From Diploptera punctata (lineage: Eukaryota; Arthropoda; Insecta; Blattodea; Blaberidae), in the NCBI GenBank assembly GCA_030220185.1, contig JASPKZ010009926.1:1-64000 (forward strand): a DNA stretch of 64,000 nucleotides, written 5' to 3'. Made by a program: the position numbers and the translations under genes. The first letter of the stretch is position 1, and each line of letters begins with the position of its first letter. This document shows, piece after piece, positions 1 through 11,616 of the stretch. A model generated the notes under the pieces. The model saw nothing but the letters and a program-made list of their open reading frames with translations. It was not told where the DNA came from and made no database searches.

Positions 1-190
1 AGACTTAACTGTTCTCATTATATCTGGCTTCCTATAAAGACCCACGTAATTCCATGTTAACGCAGCTTTCTCCATTCACCTGTCTGTTTCATCTCTCTTT
101 GGTCCAAAAAAATTCCTAAGAACTTTATTCTCAAATACTTGTAATCTCCTTTCCTGCCTTAAAGTAAGAGTCCATGTTTCGCATCATTCG
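1..190 (-). mobile_element. RTE-A LINE fragment (RT C-terminal part)
   Basis: Read on the minus strand, this stretch matches the C-terminal part of the RT gene of the full RTE-A copy at 11.6-14.9 kb (compare 11860-12040), with small indels that break the frame. Its 3' part lies outside the window. It is cut on its 5' side by an ATT microsatellite. Confidence 0.9.
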
Positions 191-192
191 CA

Positions 193-245
<53 letters not shown>

Positions 246-256
246 TATTATTATTA

Positions 257-319
<63 letters not shown>

Positions 320-320
320 T
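191..320. repeat. (ATT)n microsatellite
   Basis: About 130 bases of almost perfect ATT repeat, interrupted once or twice by C or G. It lies between an RTE-A fragment and a SINE1 copy. Apparent poly-Leu or poly-Tyr reading frames here are artefacts of the repeat. Confidence 0.95.
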
Positions 321-322
321 GC

Positions 323-650
323 CCACCGCTGTGTTGTCGAGCTAGCGTGCTGCCTTGTCACACAGCGGGTCCGGGTTCGATTCCCGGTCGGGACAGGCTC
401 ATGGGTGAGGTTTTTTTCGGGGTTTTTCCTCACCTGTAAGACAAATGTCAGGAAGCGTAGGGCCCAACGGTCCCCGAAAATCATCCGGCCATCATCATCC
501 TTATCATAATCATCATCCTTCACCGGTATGGAAAGCTACAGGAAGCTACCACACCTGTAATTCTCTAGTAAAGCTGCAAAGCATAGCATGAAAATGCTAT
601 TATTGCAGTGAAAGACCTGCCCTCGGGCAGAATTACTATGGATGGATGGG
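323..650 (+). mobile_element. SINE1, tRNA-headed SINE, near full length
   Basis: The head is a tRNA-like region with a Pol III B box (GGTTCGATTCC) at 374-384. The body ends in a stem-loop (CTGCCC/GGGCAG, about 617-630) and a GGAT tail. The internal ATC-rich stretch is typical of this family. Seven or more copies occur in this window. The 3' end matches that of LINE-H near 63.66-63.70 kb. Confidence 0.9.
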
Positions 651-1035
651 TATACTTTATTAAGCTACTCGCGGTCTGTGATCTGGCCGTATATTAAATA
701 ACTACAGATAGGCCTAAAACCTCCTGGAGCCGGGGAATATAATTATACATGAAGGAGAGACATCTACAACCAAGAGATTGGATGGACCGACAAAATTGGC
801 TACTGAGAATCGGACGATGTCAAAGACATTAATGAACCGATGATCTATCAACTATCTATAGATTGTTCTTATGTCTTATTCCATTATATTTCATATAATA
901 TTGATGATAATTATGATACCGATGATTTTTTAAGCAAGCTCGCCTAATTTCTTGGCAATTGTCATACAATTGAGATGGTCGGATGCAAAGGAGTGTAAGT
1001 GACATTTCGCAAAAAAAGGACTTAGATGCATAATT
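651..1035. other. Unassigned AT-rich sequence
   Basis: No open frame, RNA gene or repeat shared with the rest of the window was recognised here. Confidence 0.5.
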
Positions 1036-1463
1036 CCCTCCATGGTATCTTTACCTTGTCGTGATGGAGTGGCTTACGTGCTTAAATGATCCCGAGAGCT
1101 ATGCCGGCGGTAGCACTGCTGCCGATAAGGTTACCGATGCCGGACTGGTCGAAGATGATAAGCCAAGCGAATAAAGTATCTTGGTCGAAAGAGTGACGAT
1201 CTTTCACCGTAAAAATACTACCATCAAGAAATGCGGACATGGGTTCCACTGGGGTAAAATTTTCCGGAAGTCAGTTGGTCCCCCATTCGGATCTCCGAGC
1301 GGGGACTACTTCAGGAACCCATGATGATTTGAGGGAAGTAGATTATACAGAGGATGTTTGGAAAACATCAGCTCAGGATAGGAATGTATGGAGAGCGTAT
1401 GTCCGCGCGGCCATCAACCTAAGTGTTCCATAGTGTCAGTTAGTTTGTTAGTTAGTTTGTTAG
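1036..1463 (+). mobile_element. RTE-A with large internal deletion (5' leader joined to 3' end)
   Basis: Bases 1036 to about 1322 match the 5' leader of RTE-A, beginning CCCTCCATGG. They are joined directly to the last 110 bases of the element, followed by a GTTA/GTTT tail. The whole endonuclease and RT region is missing. A small frame at 1239-1433 runs across the junction (start MGSTGVKFSG, end VWRAYVRAA). It lacks every catalytic motif, so a protein function is unlikely. This is either a deletion product or a non-autonomous derivative. Confidence 0.88.
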
Positions 1464-1497
1464 ATGTATAATTAGGCCTACATCTTGAATCATACTT

Positions 1498-1559
1498 TCA
1501 TTTAGTAGCAAAGGTAAAACAAATAATAGAGAAGCGAAGAGAATTCAACTTAGAGACGC
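1498..1559 (+). pseudogene. LINE-B RT, 5' part before the LTR element
   Basis: The sequence translates as KQIIEKRREFNLET, the run-up to RT motif A. It stops at the 5' LTR at 1560 and resumes at 8580 with THILFIDYKKAFD. The two halves join in phase once the LTR element and one GACGC copy are removed. It is therefore one LINE-B gene split by a later insertion. Confidence 0.85.
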
Positions 1560-2254
1560 TGTAATAAATACATAGTTCCTTATATGGATTCTTTATTGTT
1601 TTATAGATTATTTTAATTATTCGAGCAAAGTCTTGATTGTTGAGATAGAGTATAGTTCAGATCAAAGTCTTGATTGTTGAGATAGAGTATAGTTCAGATC
1701 AAAGTCTTGATTGAAGCTAACTGTAAACATCCCTACATTTAGTTCATTTGGAATGTTAGGTTGTACAGTTATAGGGTGACTTCAGGTCATTTTTGAAGTA
1801 TATAACACTTGAGAAGTGATGGGCTCGTGTCTGTCTGTGTGTGTACTGCTGGAGGGTAAGTCACCGACCATTTTTCTTAATAATGTAGTCCATTTCCTTT
1901 AGATTTCAATCACGTACTTGATATAATATTTTTTGAAACTATATATTTTCAAAAGGGATATTTTAATTATGTAGATTTGATTAGAGTTAAACATTCCACA
2001 AACTCCCTTTCTCAATCCCCGAGATAGTACTGTATTTTAATATAGGCTTAGAATAGAATTAGGGCTAGAGATATTTAGGATTTCTAATTATTTATACTTT
2101 AGTAATAAAATAGTTTAAGATAAGACTCCTTTTGTTTATTTCAATGCCTGTAAACTGTGCATCCTCATACTAACGCTCGGCTAGGAAACCGCTACCAGTT
2201 TTTCCAAGTCCCGAAGGTCCTTTAAGCCTAATAACTCCAGTTGGGTCCATAACA
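1560..2254 (+). repeat. 5' LTR
   Basis: This 695-bp terminal repeat begins TG and ends CA. It contains two and a half tandem copies of a 36-bp unit (starting CAAAGTCTTGATTG) at about 1625-1715. It matches 7890-8579 along its length. Confidence 0.92.
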
Positions 2255-2280
2255 TTGGTGAGCGGCGGTGGCATATCACA
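2255..2280 (+). promoter_or_regulatory. Candidate primer-binding site of the LTR element
   Basis: TTGGTGAGCGGCGGTGG follows the 5' LTR directly. A PBS pairs with a tRNA 3' end and so usually starts TGG, which fits. I could not assign a tRNA. Confidence 0.4.
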
Positions 2281-3199
2281 TAATAATGTTTTATTATTTT
2301 TTTATGATAGGGAAACGGACCCTTGCAAGCTTTCTGGACCGTTTGGAATACAATAAATATTAAAATTTTATGATACGTACAGTTTTAGGTTAAAATCAGC
2401 AGTGTAAGATTTATGTAAAACATGGGATATTTATTATTTAATAGAAATTAAATCAATAAAAAGATATTAATTCTGGATTGGGATTTAGATTAATCAGACC
2501 TTGGAAGAGAGAGGGAAGTTGTGGAACAAGAGAAAATTGTTTTTTCAACGTAGTTATAATTTTGAGCAACTATTTCTTTTTCTTGTAAATCTGTGCATGG
2601 TAGAGTAAGAGAGTATACTATTTATTTTTGTCTAGGAAATATGTCTGTTAGGACTGAATAGGATAAAAATATAAAACCATTATACATTGGCAAAAAACTC
2701 ATGGCTGAAACGTGGCCTGAAACGGGATATGTCGACGTATGCGAACCGAACTCGTGGCTTGTGGACGGGGATGACACGCCATCATACTAACATGAATATT
2801 TTTGCCGATGGTGATTGTAACCAATAATAATAGTAATAAAATAATTTCTCTGCAATAATAATTACAAAATAGCATGAACTAATTACCTTCGTGGAAAATT
2901 ACTTCCATATAATACTGAAGTACAAGGGGTTTAAATGTCTCGGGTTATTAATTACCTCAGGGCAACTCAAGCGATACCAACATATGAACGAAATGTTGAA
3001 TTAAATGAGAAAATTTAGTAACGTTATATAGGAATTATTTTTAGATCTTTCCTGCGAACAGATCGTTTCTGCATGCGTTGGAAAATATATTAATATGGAG
3101 ATTAAATAAATAAACGGACTGTGTCACTCCTATGTTGGCAATACTAAATGTCAAGTCGAAATCATACCGACGTTGTTTAAATTAGTGAAACATGACAGG

Positions 3200-3200
<1 letters not shown>

Positions 3201-3260
<60 letters not shown>
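3201..3260. repeat. (TA)n microsatellite
   Basis: About 60 bases of alternating TA inside the LTR element's internal region. Confidence 0.95.
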
Positions 3261-3263
<3 letters not shown>

Positions 3264-6034
3264 GTAGCATATGAAATAATTTACGGGGTAACTACAGGGT
3301 ATTGTTGAGAAAATATTTAGAGAAAGGAGTCTCGGGTTCGAACCTTGGTGACTAGCTTTACAAGATACCAGTCGTTTTTATTAGATTTCTTGTCCGAGAA
3401 CGGTAAGCCGGAGTGTTCAAAATTACCTATAATACAAGTATATTTCTAGTAGGAATGTTAAGAGATGTCCGAGGAATATTTAGTTTGAAATATGTCCCCG
3501 TATGCGAGGCTATCTAACGGGATTTTGATGACGGTTCGGGAAATTTTCCAACTTGAATGAGGGAGGTACACTTCAAGTAATTCGCTCTACCCTATATATA
3601 TGTGACCAAATCATCAGATCAAATATCCAAAATCATAAAGAGTATCAAATTTTTTTTTTAAACAGATTGATCCGGCAACACAGTGTAATGTGTTGGCTAG
3701 GATGTCGTCACTAGAAGTCTTGGATTCGAACTCAGGAAAAATGTATTCAGTATTTGGTTAATCTCTCCAGAATAAGCGCAGTGTAAAAATTTATTTTAGG
3801 TTATTGAACTTGAACTAATAAATTATTTTACTTTTTTTACAAGTCAGGAACATTTAGCATTTGTCGGGAGTAAATTGGAAATTTTCCGCAACTCGTATAA
3901 CTAATTTATCGAAGGAAAATATGGAAGTAGGGAACTTAGATTCTTTTACAGATTAAATAACAAAATTATTTAAAATAAAATAAAAGTGGCTCACGGAACT
4001 CAGTTTCCTTTACAAAAATAAATAATTAACTTAGATAAAATCTTGGTTTCAACGGAGTTTACTTAAAGTTAATAGACCTAAATTATACTTGGATGGGACA
4101 CCCGTAACGGAAATCAGATTACATCTCGTAACGGTGTATTGAAAATAGATTCTGAAAACCTTTCCACAACTGTTACAAGATATGTTCCGCTGATGGTTCG
4201 ATCTAGGACACAGATTTGTCGCATGACGTCCTTATAAATTAGAAACAGAAGAATATAACTAATCTAATCGAATCGGTCGATGAACGTTAATAATCATAAG
4301 CGGTGAATTTACTAACTAATGGGTTGGATACAGGTAGTCGATGAATTATAATGATTTAAATGATGTTGATTCATAAAATAGTTAGTACTGCTGAGGGAAC
4401 CTTGATGCTGACCATTCTTATAATTCTCTGTCCGAGTAAACGACCTTGCCCGCAGTAGACTAAGTATTCAATTAAATAATAATAGAACATTATGTTTGGC
4501 AAAATAAACATACACTGATAGGGCCGAAGATGTTAAAAAAAAAAAAAAAAAATTACTAGGAATTACAAACATTATATAACTTAACGTGCCTATAAAATTT
4601 TATTTTAACACATTAGGAAACATGGATAGACTTTTACATAAGTGTGGCGATAATTACGTCTATATTTAAATCTCACTTCAGGAGGAAACAAAAAAAAAAT
4701 AATATCCACAAAAATAAATGAATAAATACATGGTATTGTCTATTAATATCCTAACCCCAAGTGATATGATACTACATAACCAGGGATATTTTTGCGATGT
4801 TCTGTTGTGAATTATAATTCTTATGTTTTATCTACCTTATAAATTTTGTTTTTGAAATTTTCAACCGACTTTATGCATTACTTAGGACTTTTGAGTAATT
4901 AATTGAAAACCCATATGGTAAATGGCGACTTGCAGTTTCCCCAGAGAGATTTTTATGCAGTGAAGAGGTTGGATTAAGTCAAGGGTGTCTAGTTGTTTTA
5001 GGATTATCTTTTAATGCGACTACATGTTTAAAACAATATAATTTAGATAGGTGGCAGCATTTTTTGTAAGATTGTGAACTGTTTCCGATAAACTTTATAA
5101 TATTATTGGATTATTTAATTTCATAGTGAAGTGAGCAATCTAGTCGTAGATCTTTTAGATATTTTATTGTAGCAAGCGAAGTTGATAATTGAAACGTGGT
5201 GATAATGCCGCCCACTGTAGGACCCTAGAACACTGGAAATAAGTTCTTGTCATTCAAGTGCAGTTTTTTGAATATTTGAGTAGTGAAGCAGACTTAGTGG
5301 TTTAACCTAATCCGTAAACGCTCGATCATCAAAAAAAAAATAAAAAAAAAAAACAAAAACTTCATTACATATATTCCAGATGAAGGAAATATTTGAGGAA
5401 TGAGAACATGTGGGAAGTTAGAACTCAATCAACGAATGATTTAATAATAATAAATAACCAATAAGCAATGCTATCATTAGAATAATAAATAATAACCTTA
5501 CTAAAATAAGCTAAAAAATCTGTGAATTTAAATTAACTAATTTAAAAATAAAAACATGGATGGTAAATGAAACTAACTGAGGAAGTGAGTAGATAATCGT
5601 GATCGCTACAATAAATTAAACCCAAGATTATGAGAACCACAAGTAAATATGGACCAACTACGAGTAATCTTAACAAACTAAGTTAAATAATATGATAACT
5701 AAGTAATTAATAGTAAAGCAGTTGAAAGGTATAACGGAGCATCAGATTGCGAAGACAGGTCATGAGGTAACTGAGGATGACCGAGACTCAGTGAATAATC
5801 AACGGGCAATCTGAGCTATAAAAGTAAAACATGATAACTAATCGACCTAATAATGAAAGAAATGATAATAAAAATATTAATAATCATAATAATAATAATA
5901 ATTCACGGAAAATTAATAATACAAATAATAATAATAATAATTCACAAACAATTAATAAACAAAAATTAATAAACAATAATAATAATAATTCATAGGAAAA
6001 TTAATAAACAATAATAATAATAATAATAATAATG

Positions 6035-6430
6035 ATACCAGTAATAAAAATAAACAAATTACAATAACAAATGATTAGCATGAGATGTTATATCGATACT
6101 TAAAGCAATAATTAATTATATGAGGAACACTCAGATTTAAGGATTGCGGATAAATATTGAAGGACAAGGGCGAAAAAATCGTAACACTGAGATACCAGAT
6201 AGGACTAGCATTAATCCTGGTACCGTATTTTAATAATAATACCAGTAAGAAATAAAAACTAATTGCAATAACATAATGATAAGCATAATACGTTATATTA
6301 AAATAATAACTAGTAATGGGAGAAATAATTAGATTAAAGGATGGCGGATACTATTAAAAGGAAAGAGGCCTAAATGATCGTAATACTGAGATACCCGATA
6401 GGACTAGCAGTAATCCTTATATCGTATTTA

Positions 6431-6440
<10 letters not shown>
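6035..6440. repeat. Imperfect tandem duplication, about 200-bp unit
   Basis: The phrase CTGAGATACC-GATAGGACTAGCA-TAATCCT occurs near 6186 and again near 6383. Similar flanks (ATAATGATAAGCAT, AATAATAAT) show that a unit of about 197 bases was duplicated inside the non-coding internal region. Confidence 0.75.
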
Positions 6441-6468
<28 letters not shown>

Positions 6469-7870
6469 TAATAACAATAATATAATTCGCGGTAAATTAA
6501 TAAACCACAATAATAATAATGATGATGATGAAATAAGAGCGAACTACCAGAAATAAGACTTGAGTTTATGAATAAAATAAAAGATAACGGAAACCACAAT
6601 CTCAATTTCAGCAATTAGGACTCATTTAAGAGTGAATGGGTTCCGGGATAAGTAGTAGGCCAGTTTGCGAGAAGATAACGTGAAAGCAATCCAGATAGAG
6701 GCATGTAGTATGTTAAGCCTATAACGGAAGACGAATGATAGGTTCAATTAACCAACAGTTATGCCAACACGGAGGGTAGAAATTATTTTAACATCGCAAG
6801 AAATAAGGAGTGACAACAGTTCAGATTAAGAAGGGAGGATGTGCATTATCTAACTTGGTTTAAAAATGTATTACAAAGAGAACGGAAGAGGGGCATGGGA
6901 ACTTAGGAAAATTTATAAACTTTTTGAAACGCAGTGAAGAATAGGACAAGCCGTTGAAAGATTTCCCTAGAATTAACGAGTGACAAACATGCAGAAATGA
7001 TCGAAAACCAATTAATTAATTTATTCCCATAGCAATTTAGAAAATGGAGGTTAGGATACTTCACCGATAGTTGGGTGTCTTAATCGATCTAGTGGAGAGT
7101 ATTATCATATACATTTTGGGAGTTCAAGGGCTACACTGAATAATATTTCTAATGGAAATTACACAACAATTATTATACTCGGCTGAATCATGACACTTGA
7201 CTGAGGTGCATACAGGAGGAAACAGAAAGAATCTGCGGCCGAGATTTTTCCCTCTGTATACCCTGATAGCATATCAGTGGACCTAGTGATCAGTTGAGAA
7301 TAGACACACACACATATACACACATTGGATTTGAAACTTATTTTAATAGTAAATGACCACTAGATCGCCTTAAGGCTCGCCAGGCTTGGGCCCACACTCA
7401 CTCGGAACCATATTCAGATAAAACGAGCGAATAGACTGTAACCTAGGTCAATCTTGGCTAAGCGATGTTAGGGAAATCGCACGGAAACCCAAAAGAAGTT
7501 AGAAGAGTGACAGATTTAGGATAGGAAGCAAGGGAGACATACTACTTCGAGGAGGCCTAGCCTACGCTAGAGCTACTGGGATAGAGATGCGAACAGCGAC
7601 CCTTAGGAGGAAACAGTGCACAGACGAGAGAGAAAGAGAAAATGGATTAACTTGAACACACTAAATTTCATAATATATAAAAAATTGTTCCTGTTAAAAT
7701 TACTGTTTGTAAATCATATGTTAGAAAGAGTTAGGTAGCTTTAGGAACAGGAGATAGAGCAAATCTGTAGTATCAATGTAAACAAAATCCAGATCAATTA
7801 AAAGCTTGTGCGTAGTCTAAGTACACAACTTCAGCGGCCCCAAAAAGGGCCTTAAAAGACCCTTTCTGGG

Positions 7871-7889
7871 GATTGAGAAGAGGGGAATA
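7871..7889 (+). promoter_or_regulatory. Polypurine tract of the LTR element
   Basis: GATTGAGAAGAGGGGAATA lies directly before the 3' LTR, where the plus-strand primer of an LTR retrotransposon is expected. Confidence 0.65.
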
Positions 7890-8579
7890 TGTAATAAATA
7901 CATAGTTCCTTATATGGATTCTTTATTGTTTTATAGATTATTTTAATTATTCGAGCAAAGTCTGATTGTTGAGATAGAGTATAGTTCAGATCAAAGTCTT
8001 GATTGTTGAGATAGAGTATAGTTCAGATCAAAGTCTTGATTGAAGCTAACTGTAAACATCCCTACATTTAGTGCTTTGGAATGTTAGAAGTACAGTTTTA
8101 GGGTGACTTCAGGTCATTTTTGAAATATATAACACTTGAGAAGTGATGGGCTCGGTCTGTCTGTGTGTGTACGGCTGGAGGGTAAGTCACCGACCATTTT
8201 TCTTAATAATGTAGTCCAGATCCTTTAGATTTCAATCAAGACTTGATATAATATTTTTGAAACTATATATTTTCAAAAGGGATATTTTAATTATGTAGAT
8301 TTGGTTAGAGTTAAAAATTCCACAACTCCCTTTTCTCAATCCCCCGAGATAGTACTGTAGTTTAATATAGGCTTAGAATAGAATTAGGGCTAGAGATATT
8401 TAGGATTTCTAATTATTTATACTTTAGTAATAAAATAGTTTAAGATAAGACTCCTTTTGTTTATTTCAATGCATGTAAACTGTACATCCTCATACTAACG
8501 CTCGGCTAGGAAACCGCTACCAGATTTTCCAAGTCCCGAAGGTCCTTTAAGCCTAATAACTCCAGTTGAATCCATAACA
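7890..8579 (+). repeat. 3' LTR
   Basis: This 690-bp repeat matches the 5' LTR with scattered substitutions and one-base indels. It is followed by the second GACGC copy and by LINE-B coding sequence. Confidence 0.92.
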
Positions 8580-9590
8580 GACGCACATCCTCTTTATAGA
8601 TTATAAGAAGGCTTTGATAAAGTGTCTGGACCAACATTATGGAACATACACTTGATAGCAGTTATTAAGAAAATGTATGAGAAAACAAAAATAAAAATAA
8701 ATTAAAGGGAACCAATACATATGACAGGAGGAGTTAGACAAGGTTGTCCACTATCAACCACGCTTTTTAACATTTATTTCGACGACATGATAAGATCATG
8801 GAAGCAAATGATGACTGGGGGGAATTAACTTAGGAAATATAGTAATAAAACAGTAGCCTTTGCAGATGACCAGATTTTAATAACAAAAACAGAGGATGAA
8901 CTACAAAGAATGTTATATAAACTAAATGAAATATCAAAAAAATACAACATGGAAATATCCTCACAAAAATAAAAAAATAATGGCCTTCAAGGGCGCTCAT
9001 CCAGTTCGGACAAATATAATATTAGAAAATAAACCAATAGAACAAGTGGTAAGATATAACTTCCTAGGTTGCGAAATATCATACACAGCGGAAACAGATA
9101 TAAATAACAAACTAAATAAGTTTAATTATATAACAGGAACACTAAAATGAACTTTGAAAAATAAAGCCAGGAAAGACTCTACAATGAAATTATACAAGAC
9201 AATGGCAGTGCCTATTATTACTTATGGATCCGAGACATGGACAGTGACAAAACAACAATCTGCCAGGACACAAGCTGCTGAAATGAGATTCCTCAGACCA
9301 ATAGCGGGATATCAAAGAACAGACAAAAAACATAACACAGAAATAAGACAACAACTAAAAGTGGAGGAATTAAACACAACAATAGAGAAATACAGAACAA
9401 ACTGGAAAGAACACTTGGCAAGGACGACTGAGAATAGAATACCAAAAGCAGCATGCAACTATTCACCACGAGGAAGAAGAAGTTTGGGGAGACCAAGGAA
9501 AAGATGGAAACAGCAGCAATTTGGAGCCGGAACAGGCTAGTAAATAAGCCTAAACCGTGAAGAAGAAGAAGAAGAAGAAGAAGAAGAAGC
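8580..9590 (+). pseudogene. LINE-B reverse transcriptase, C-terminal part and 3' end
   Basis: Resumes the RT split by the LTR element. Visible in order: motif A (LFIDYKKAFD), motif B (GGVRQGCPLS), motif C (AFADDQIL), motif E (YNFLGCEIS), then the C-terminal block (TYGSETWTVT, RRSLGRPRKRW). The stop is TAG at 9538-9540. A stem-loop (AGGCT/AGCCT) and a (GAA)n tail at 9557-9590 follow. One frameshift occurs near the 8.8-kb part and a TGA replaces a sense codon at 9148. The motifs place it among RTE-like non-LTR elements; the copy is inactive. Confidence 0.88.
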
Positions 9591-10725
9591 AAAGGTATAT
9601 AAGTAAATGCGTTAGGGGTAGATATATAATAAATTATTGTTATAATTTCCAATTGCCTATGATTTTCTTACATAACTTCAACCTTAAATAGGGTTTCTTA
9701 ATATTGTAATGTTTTTTCACTTAGATCCGTTCGCTTATAACAGCTTCAATTGAGAAAACCCCCTAAAAACCTCAATTAAGGAAAAATAATCTACTGTGAA
9801 TCGAACCAGAGTTACTTGCAAAGAAAATTAACCTAGACCCCCACACAGTTGTCATAATAATTTTATATATTTTTTAAAACTTCTCTGCGCTTCCTTTATT
9901 GCCTTACAACTGCGACGTGTATATTAGGTTTACCTTACTACATTTATTGCGTCACAATGCTCTGAAAGATTGTCTTGTGAGAGTATAATCACCAATCACA
10001 GAGTCCCTTACAAAAGTTAGAAGAAAACAACAGAATGTCTAGATAGAGGGAAGATTGTAATACGCCTTGCACATCCTGTCTACGTGACCATAAGCGCCAG
10101 TTTCGCATCATACATCGAGGCTGTGTAGATATTTATCAGTACGCGTGGTTTTTATTACTCGGTCCTTGTTTCAAAGTGTTTTCAAACAAAAAGTGGTGCG
10201 CCTTTTTCATGTGATTTTATATAAATGTAGGTTAAAACATTCGGAAAATGTAGTGCAATATTAACTACAACGATTGCCTCTATTTCGAGATTCTTGGATT
10301 CGAATCCAGCCATGGTCGGTGAGTTTTCAAGCGAGATCATAATTATGGTTTCCTTACGAAGGATAGTAAATTGTAGATTTTGTGTCATACATTTATAACA
10401 GATAAATTATTAACTGAATATATTATTATTCATTAATTAAATTTAATATATTATATCCAAGTCTGAATAAGAGGACTTTGAACAAAATTAATCTTCACTT
10501 TCCCTCCAAAATTTGGATTGCGAATCTAATGTTTTGAGTTGTAAAATCATTTCACTTTACCAACACTAGCTTTCAAGAATGTTTTCCCTATGTATGAGGC
10601 CTAAAATCAATATTTTAATAATATTTTTTTTTAATTGTAGTAACTATTTAATTTTTGTATGATATTGTTATTCGCTAGTTAAGTGGAAGAGAAGGTCTTA
10701 TGGCCTTAACTATGCCAGCTTAAAT
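9591..10725. other. Unassigned AT-rich sequence
   Basis: No gene or window-shared repeat recognised. The longest open frames (about 70 codons) have no recognisable composition or motif. Confidence 0.5.
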
Positions 10726-10729
10726 AATG

Positions 10730-10812
<83 letters not shown>
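10726..10812. repeat. (AAT)n tail microsatellite of LINE-L
   Basis: Pure AAT repeat abutting the 3' end of the minus-strand LINE-L fragment. It is probably the expanded 3' tail of that element. Confidence 0.9.
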
Positions 10813-11000
10813 TTTTATTTATATACAGATTTTTAATGGTTGCACATATTTCTGTGCCTAAAGTTTTTTTTCTTCTCCACTCGTCCCTATCCATCCACTT
10901 CATGTCCTCCAGTCCTCTTGTTCTCATTCCAGTTCTTATTTCTTGCATCCACAAGTGTCGAGGTCTTCCTTTCCTTCTTCTTCTAGTGGACACCATTTTA
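10813..11000 (-). pseudogene. LINE-L RT C-terminal fragment
   Basis: The minus strand reads RRKGRPRHLWMQEIRTGMRTRGL followed by DEWRRKKTLGTE (two blocks). The same C-terminus is found at 51.78-51.90 kb. It holds only the last 60 or so codons of a LINE RT plus a short 3' UTR. The fragment is bounded by AAT repeats on both sides. Confidence 0.8.
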
Positions 11001-11005
11001 ATGTT

Positions 11006-11008
<3 letters not shown>

Positions 11009-11066
<58 letters not shown>

Positions 11067-11082
11067 TAATAATAATAATAAT
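11009..11082. repeat. (AAT)n microsatellite
   Basis: About 75 bases of AAT repeat between LINE-L and SINE2. Confidence 0.95.
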
Positions 11083-11383
11083 GGGGGCACGCCGTAGCGT
11101 AGTGGTTAAGGCACTGAGCTACAAGCCGGAGGGTCGAGGGTTTAAGTCCCGTTGGGGTCAAGATTTTTAAACTGACCCAAACCTTCTGGCGGCACTATGG
11201 CCCTGGGGTCGACTCAGCCTCTAATGGAAATGAGTACCATACTCTTGTTCTGGGGGTAAAGGAGGCCGTCACGCAGGGCTGACAACCCGGCTGACATAAA
11301 GAGCCGATTGTCTAGAAAAAGTGGGAGCCTTAACCTCCTACTACCCCAAGAGCTTCCGGGCCTGTTGTGGGGTCCTTTACTTT

Positions 11384-11385
<2 letters not shown>
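11083..11385 (+). mobile_element. SINE2, full-length copy
   Basis: The head is tRNA-like: an A-box-like TAGCGTAGTGG and a B-box-like GGGTTTAAGTCCC. The body contains CTGGCGGCACTATGGCCCTG and a 3' part ending TTTACTTTT. About 303 bp. An AAT tract follows, then a second, truncated copy. Confidence 0.9.

Positions 11386-11428
<43 letters not shown>
11386..11428. repeat. (AAT)n microsatellite between two SINE2 copies
   Basis: About 43 bases of AAT repeat. Confidence 0.9.
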
Positions 11429-11429
<1 letters not shown>

Positions 11430-11578
11430 GGGCACGCCGTAGCGTAGTGGTTTAGGCACTGAGCTACAAGCCGGAGGGTCGAGGGTTCAAGTCCCGTTGG
11501 GGGTCAGGATTTTTTAAACTGACCCAAACCTTCTGGCGGCACTATGGCCCTGGGGTCGACTCAGCCTCTAACGGAAAT
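11429..11578 (+). mobile_element. SINE2, 3'-truncated copy
   Basis: The first 150 bases of SINE2 (tRNA head plus start of the body). It ends at CTAACGGAAAT, shortly before the RTE-A 3' tail. Confidence 0.88.
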
Positions 11579-11616
11579 ATAATAATATTACTTACTTACT
11601 TACTTACTCACTGGCA

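Larger units (their letters stand above)
1555..8584 (+). mobile_element. Non-coding LTR retrotransposon (LARD-like) with 5-bp TSD
   Basis: The element (1560-8579) is flanked by the direct repeat GACGC at 1555-1559 and 8580-8584. Both LTRs start TGTAATAA and end CATAACA. The internal 5.6 kb (2255-7889) has no frame longer than about 65 codons and no visible gag, protease, RT, RNase H or integrase motifs. It is AT-rich with AAT tracts. By eye the LTRs differ at about two dozen sites (roughly 4%). Orientation is inferred from a polypurine stretch before the right LTR. The superfamily cannot be told; 5-bp duplications fit Copia, Gypsy or BEL. Large retrotransposon derivatives without genes are known and move using proteins from relatives. 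Confidence 0.85.

Noticed and set aside
191..509. Open frames with long runs of Leu, Tyr or Ile (also at 6374, 10706, 14552, 26035, 49339 and others)
   Set aside because: They are translations of ATT/AAT/ATC microsatellites; the same tract is open in several frames on both strands.
1560..2254. Host promoter in the LTR region
   Set aside because: The repeat at 7890-8579, the TG...CA ends and the GACGC duplication show it is an LTR; nothing indicates a host gene beside it.
3201..3260. Replication origin or matrix attachment in the TA tract
   Set aside because: It is an ordinary dinucleotide microsatellite inside a non-coding LTR element.
11083..11170. tRNA genes in the SINE heads (also 323, 16109, 36215, 41786, 53231)
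   Set aside because: B boxes are good, but the cloverleaf is not complete and a common SINE body follows each.
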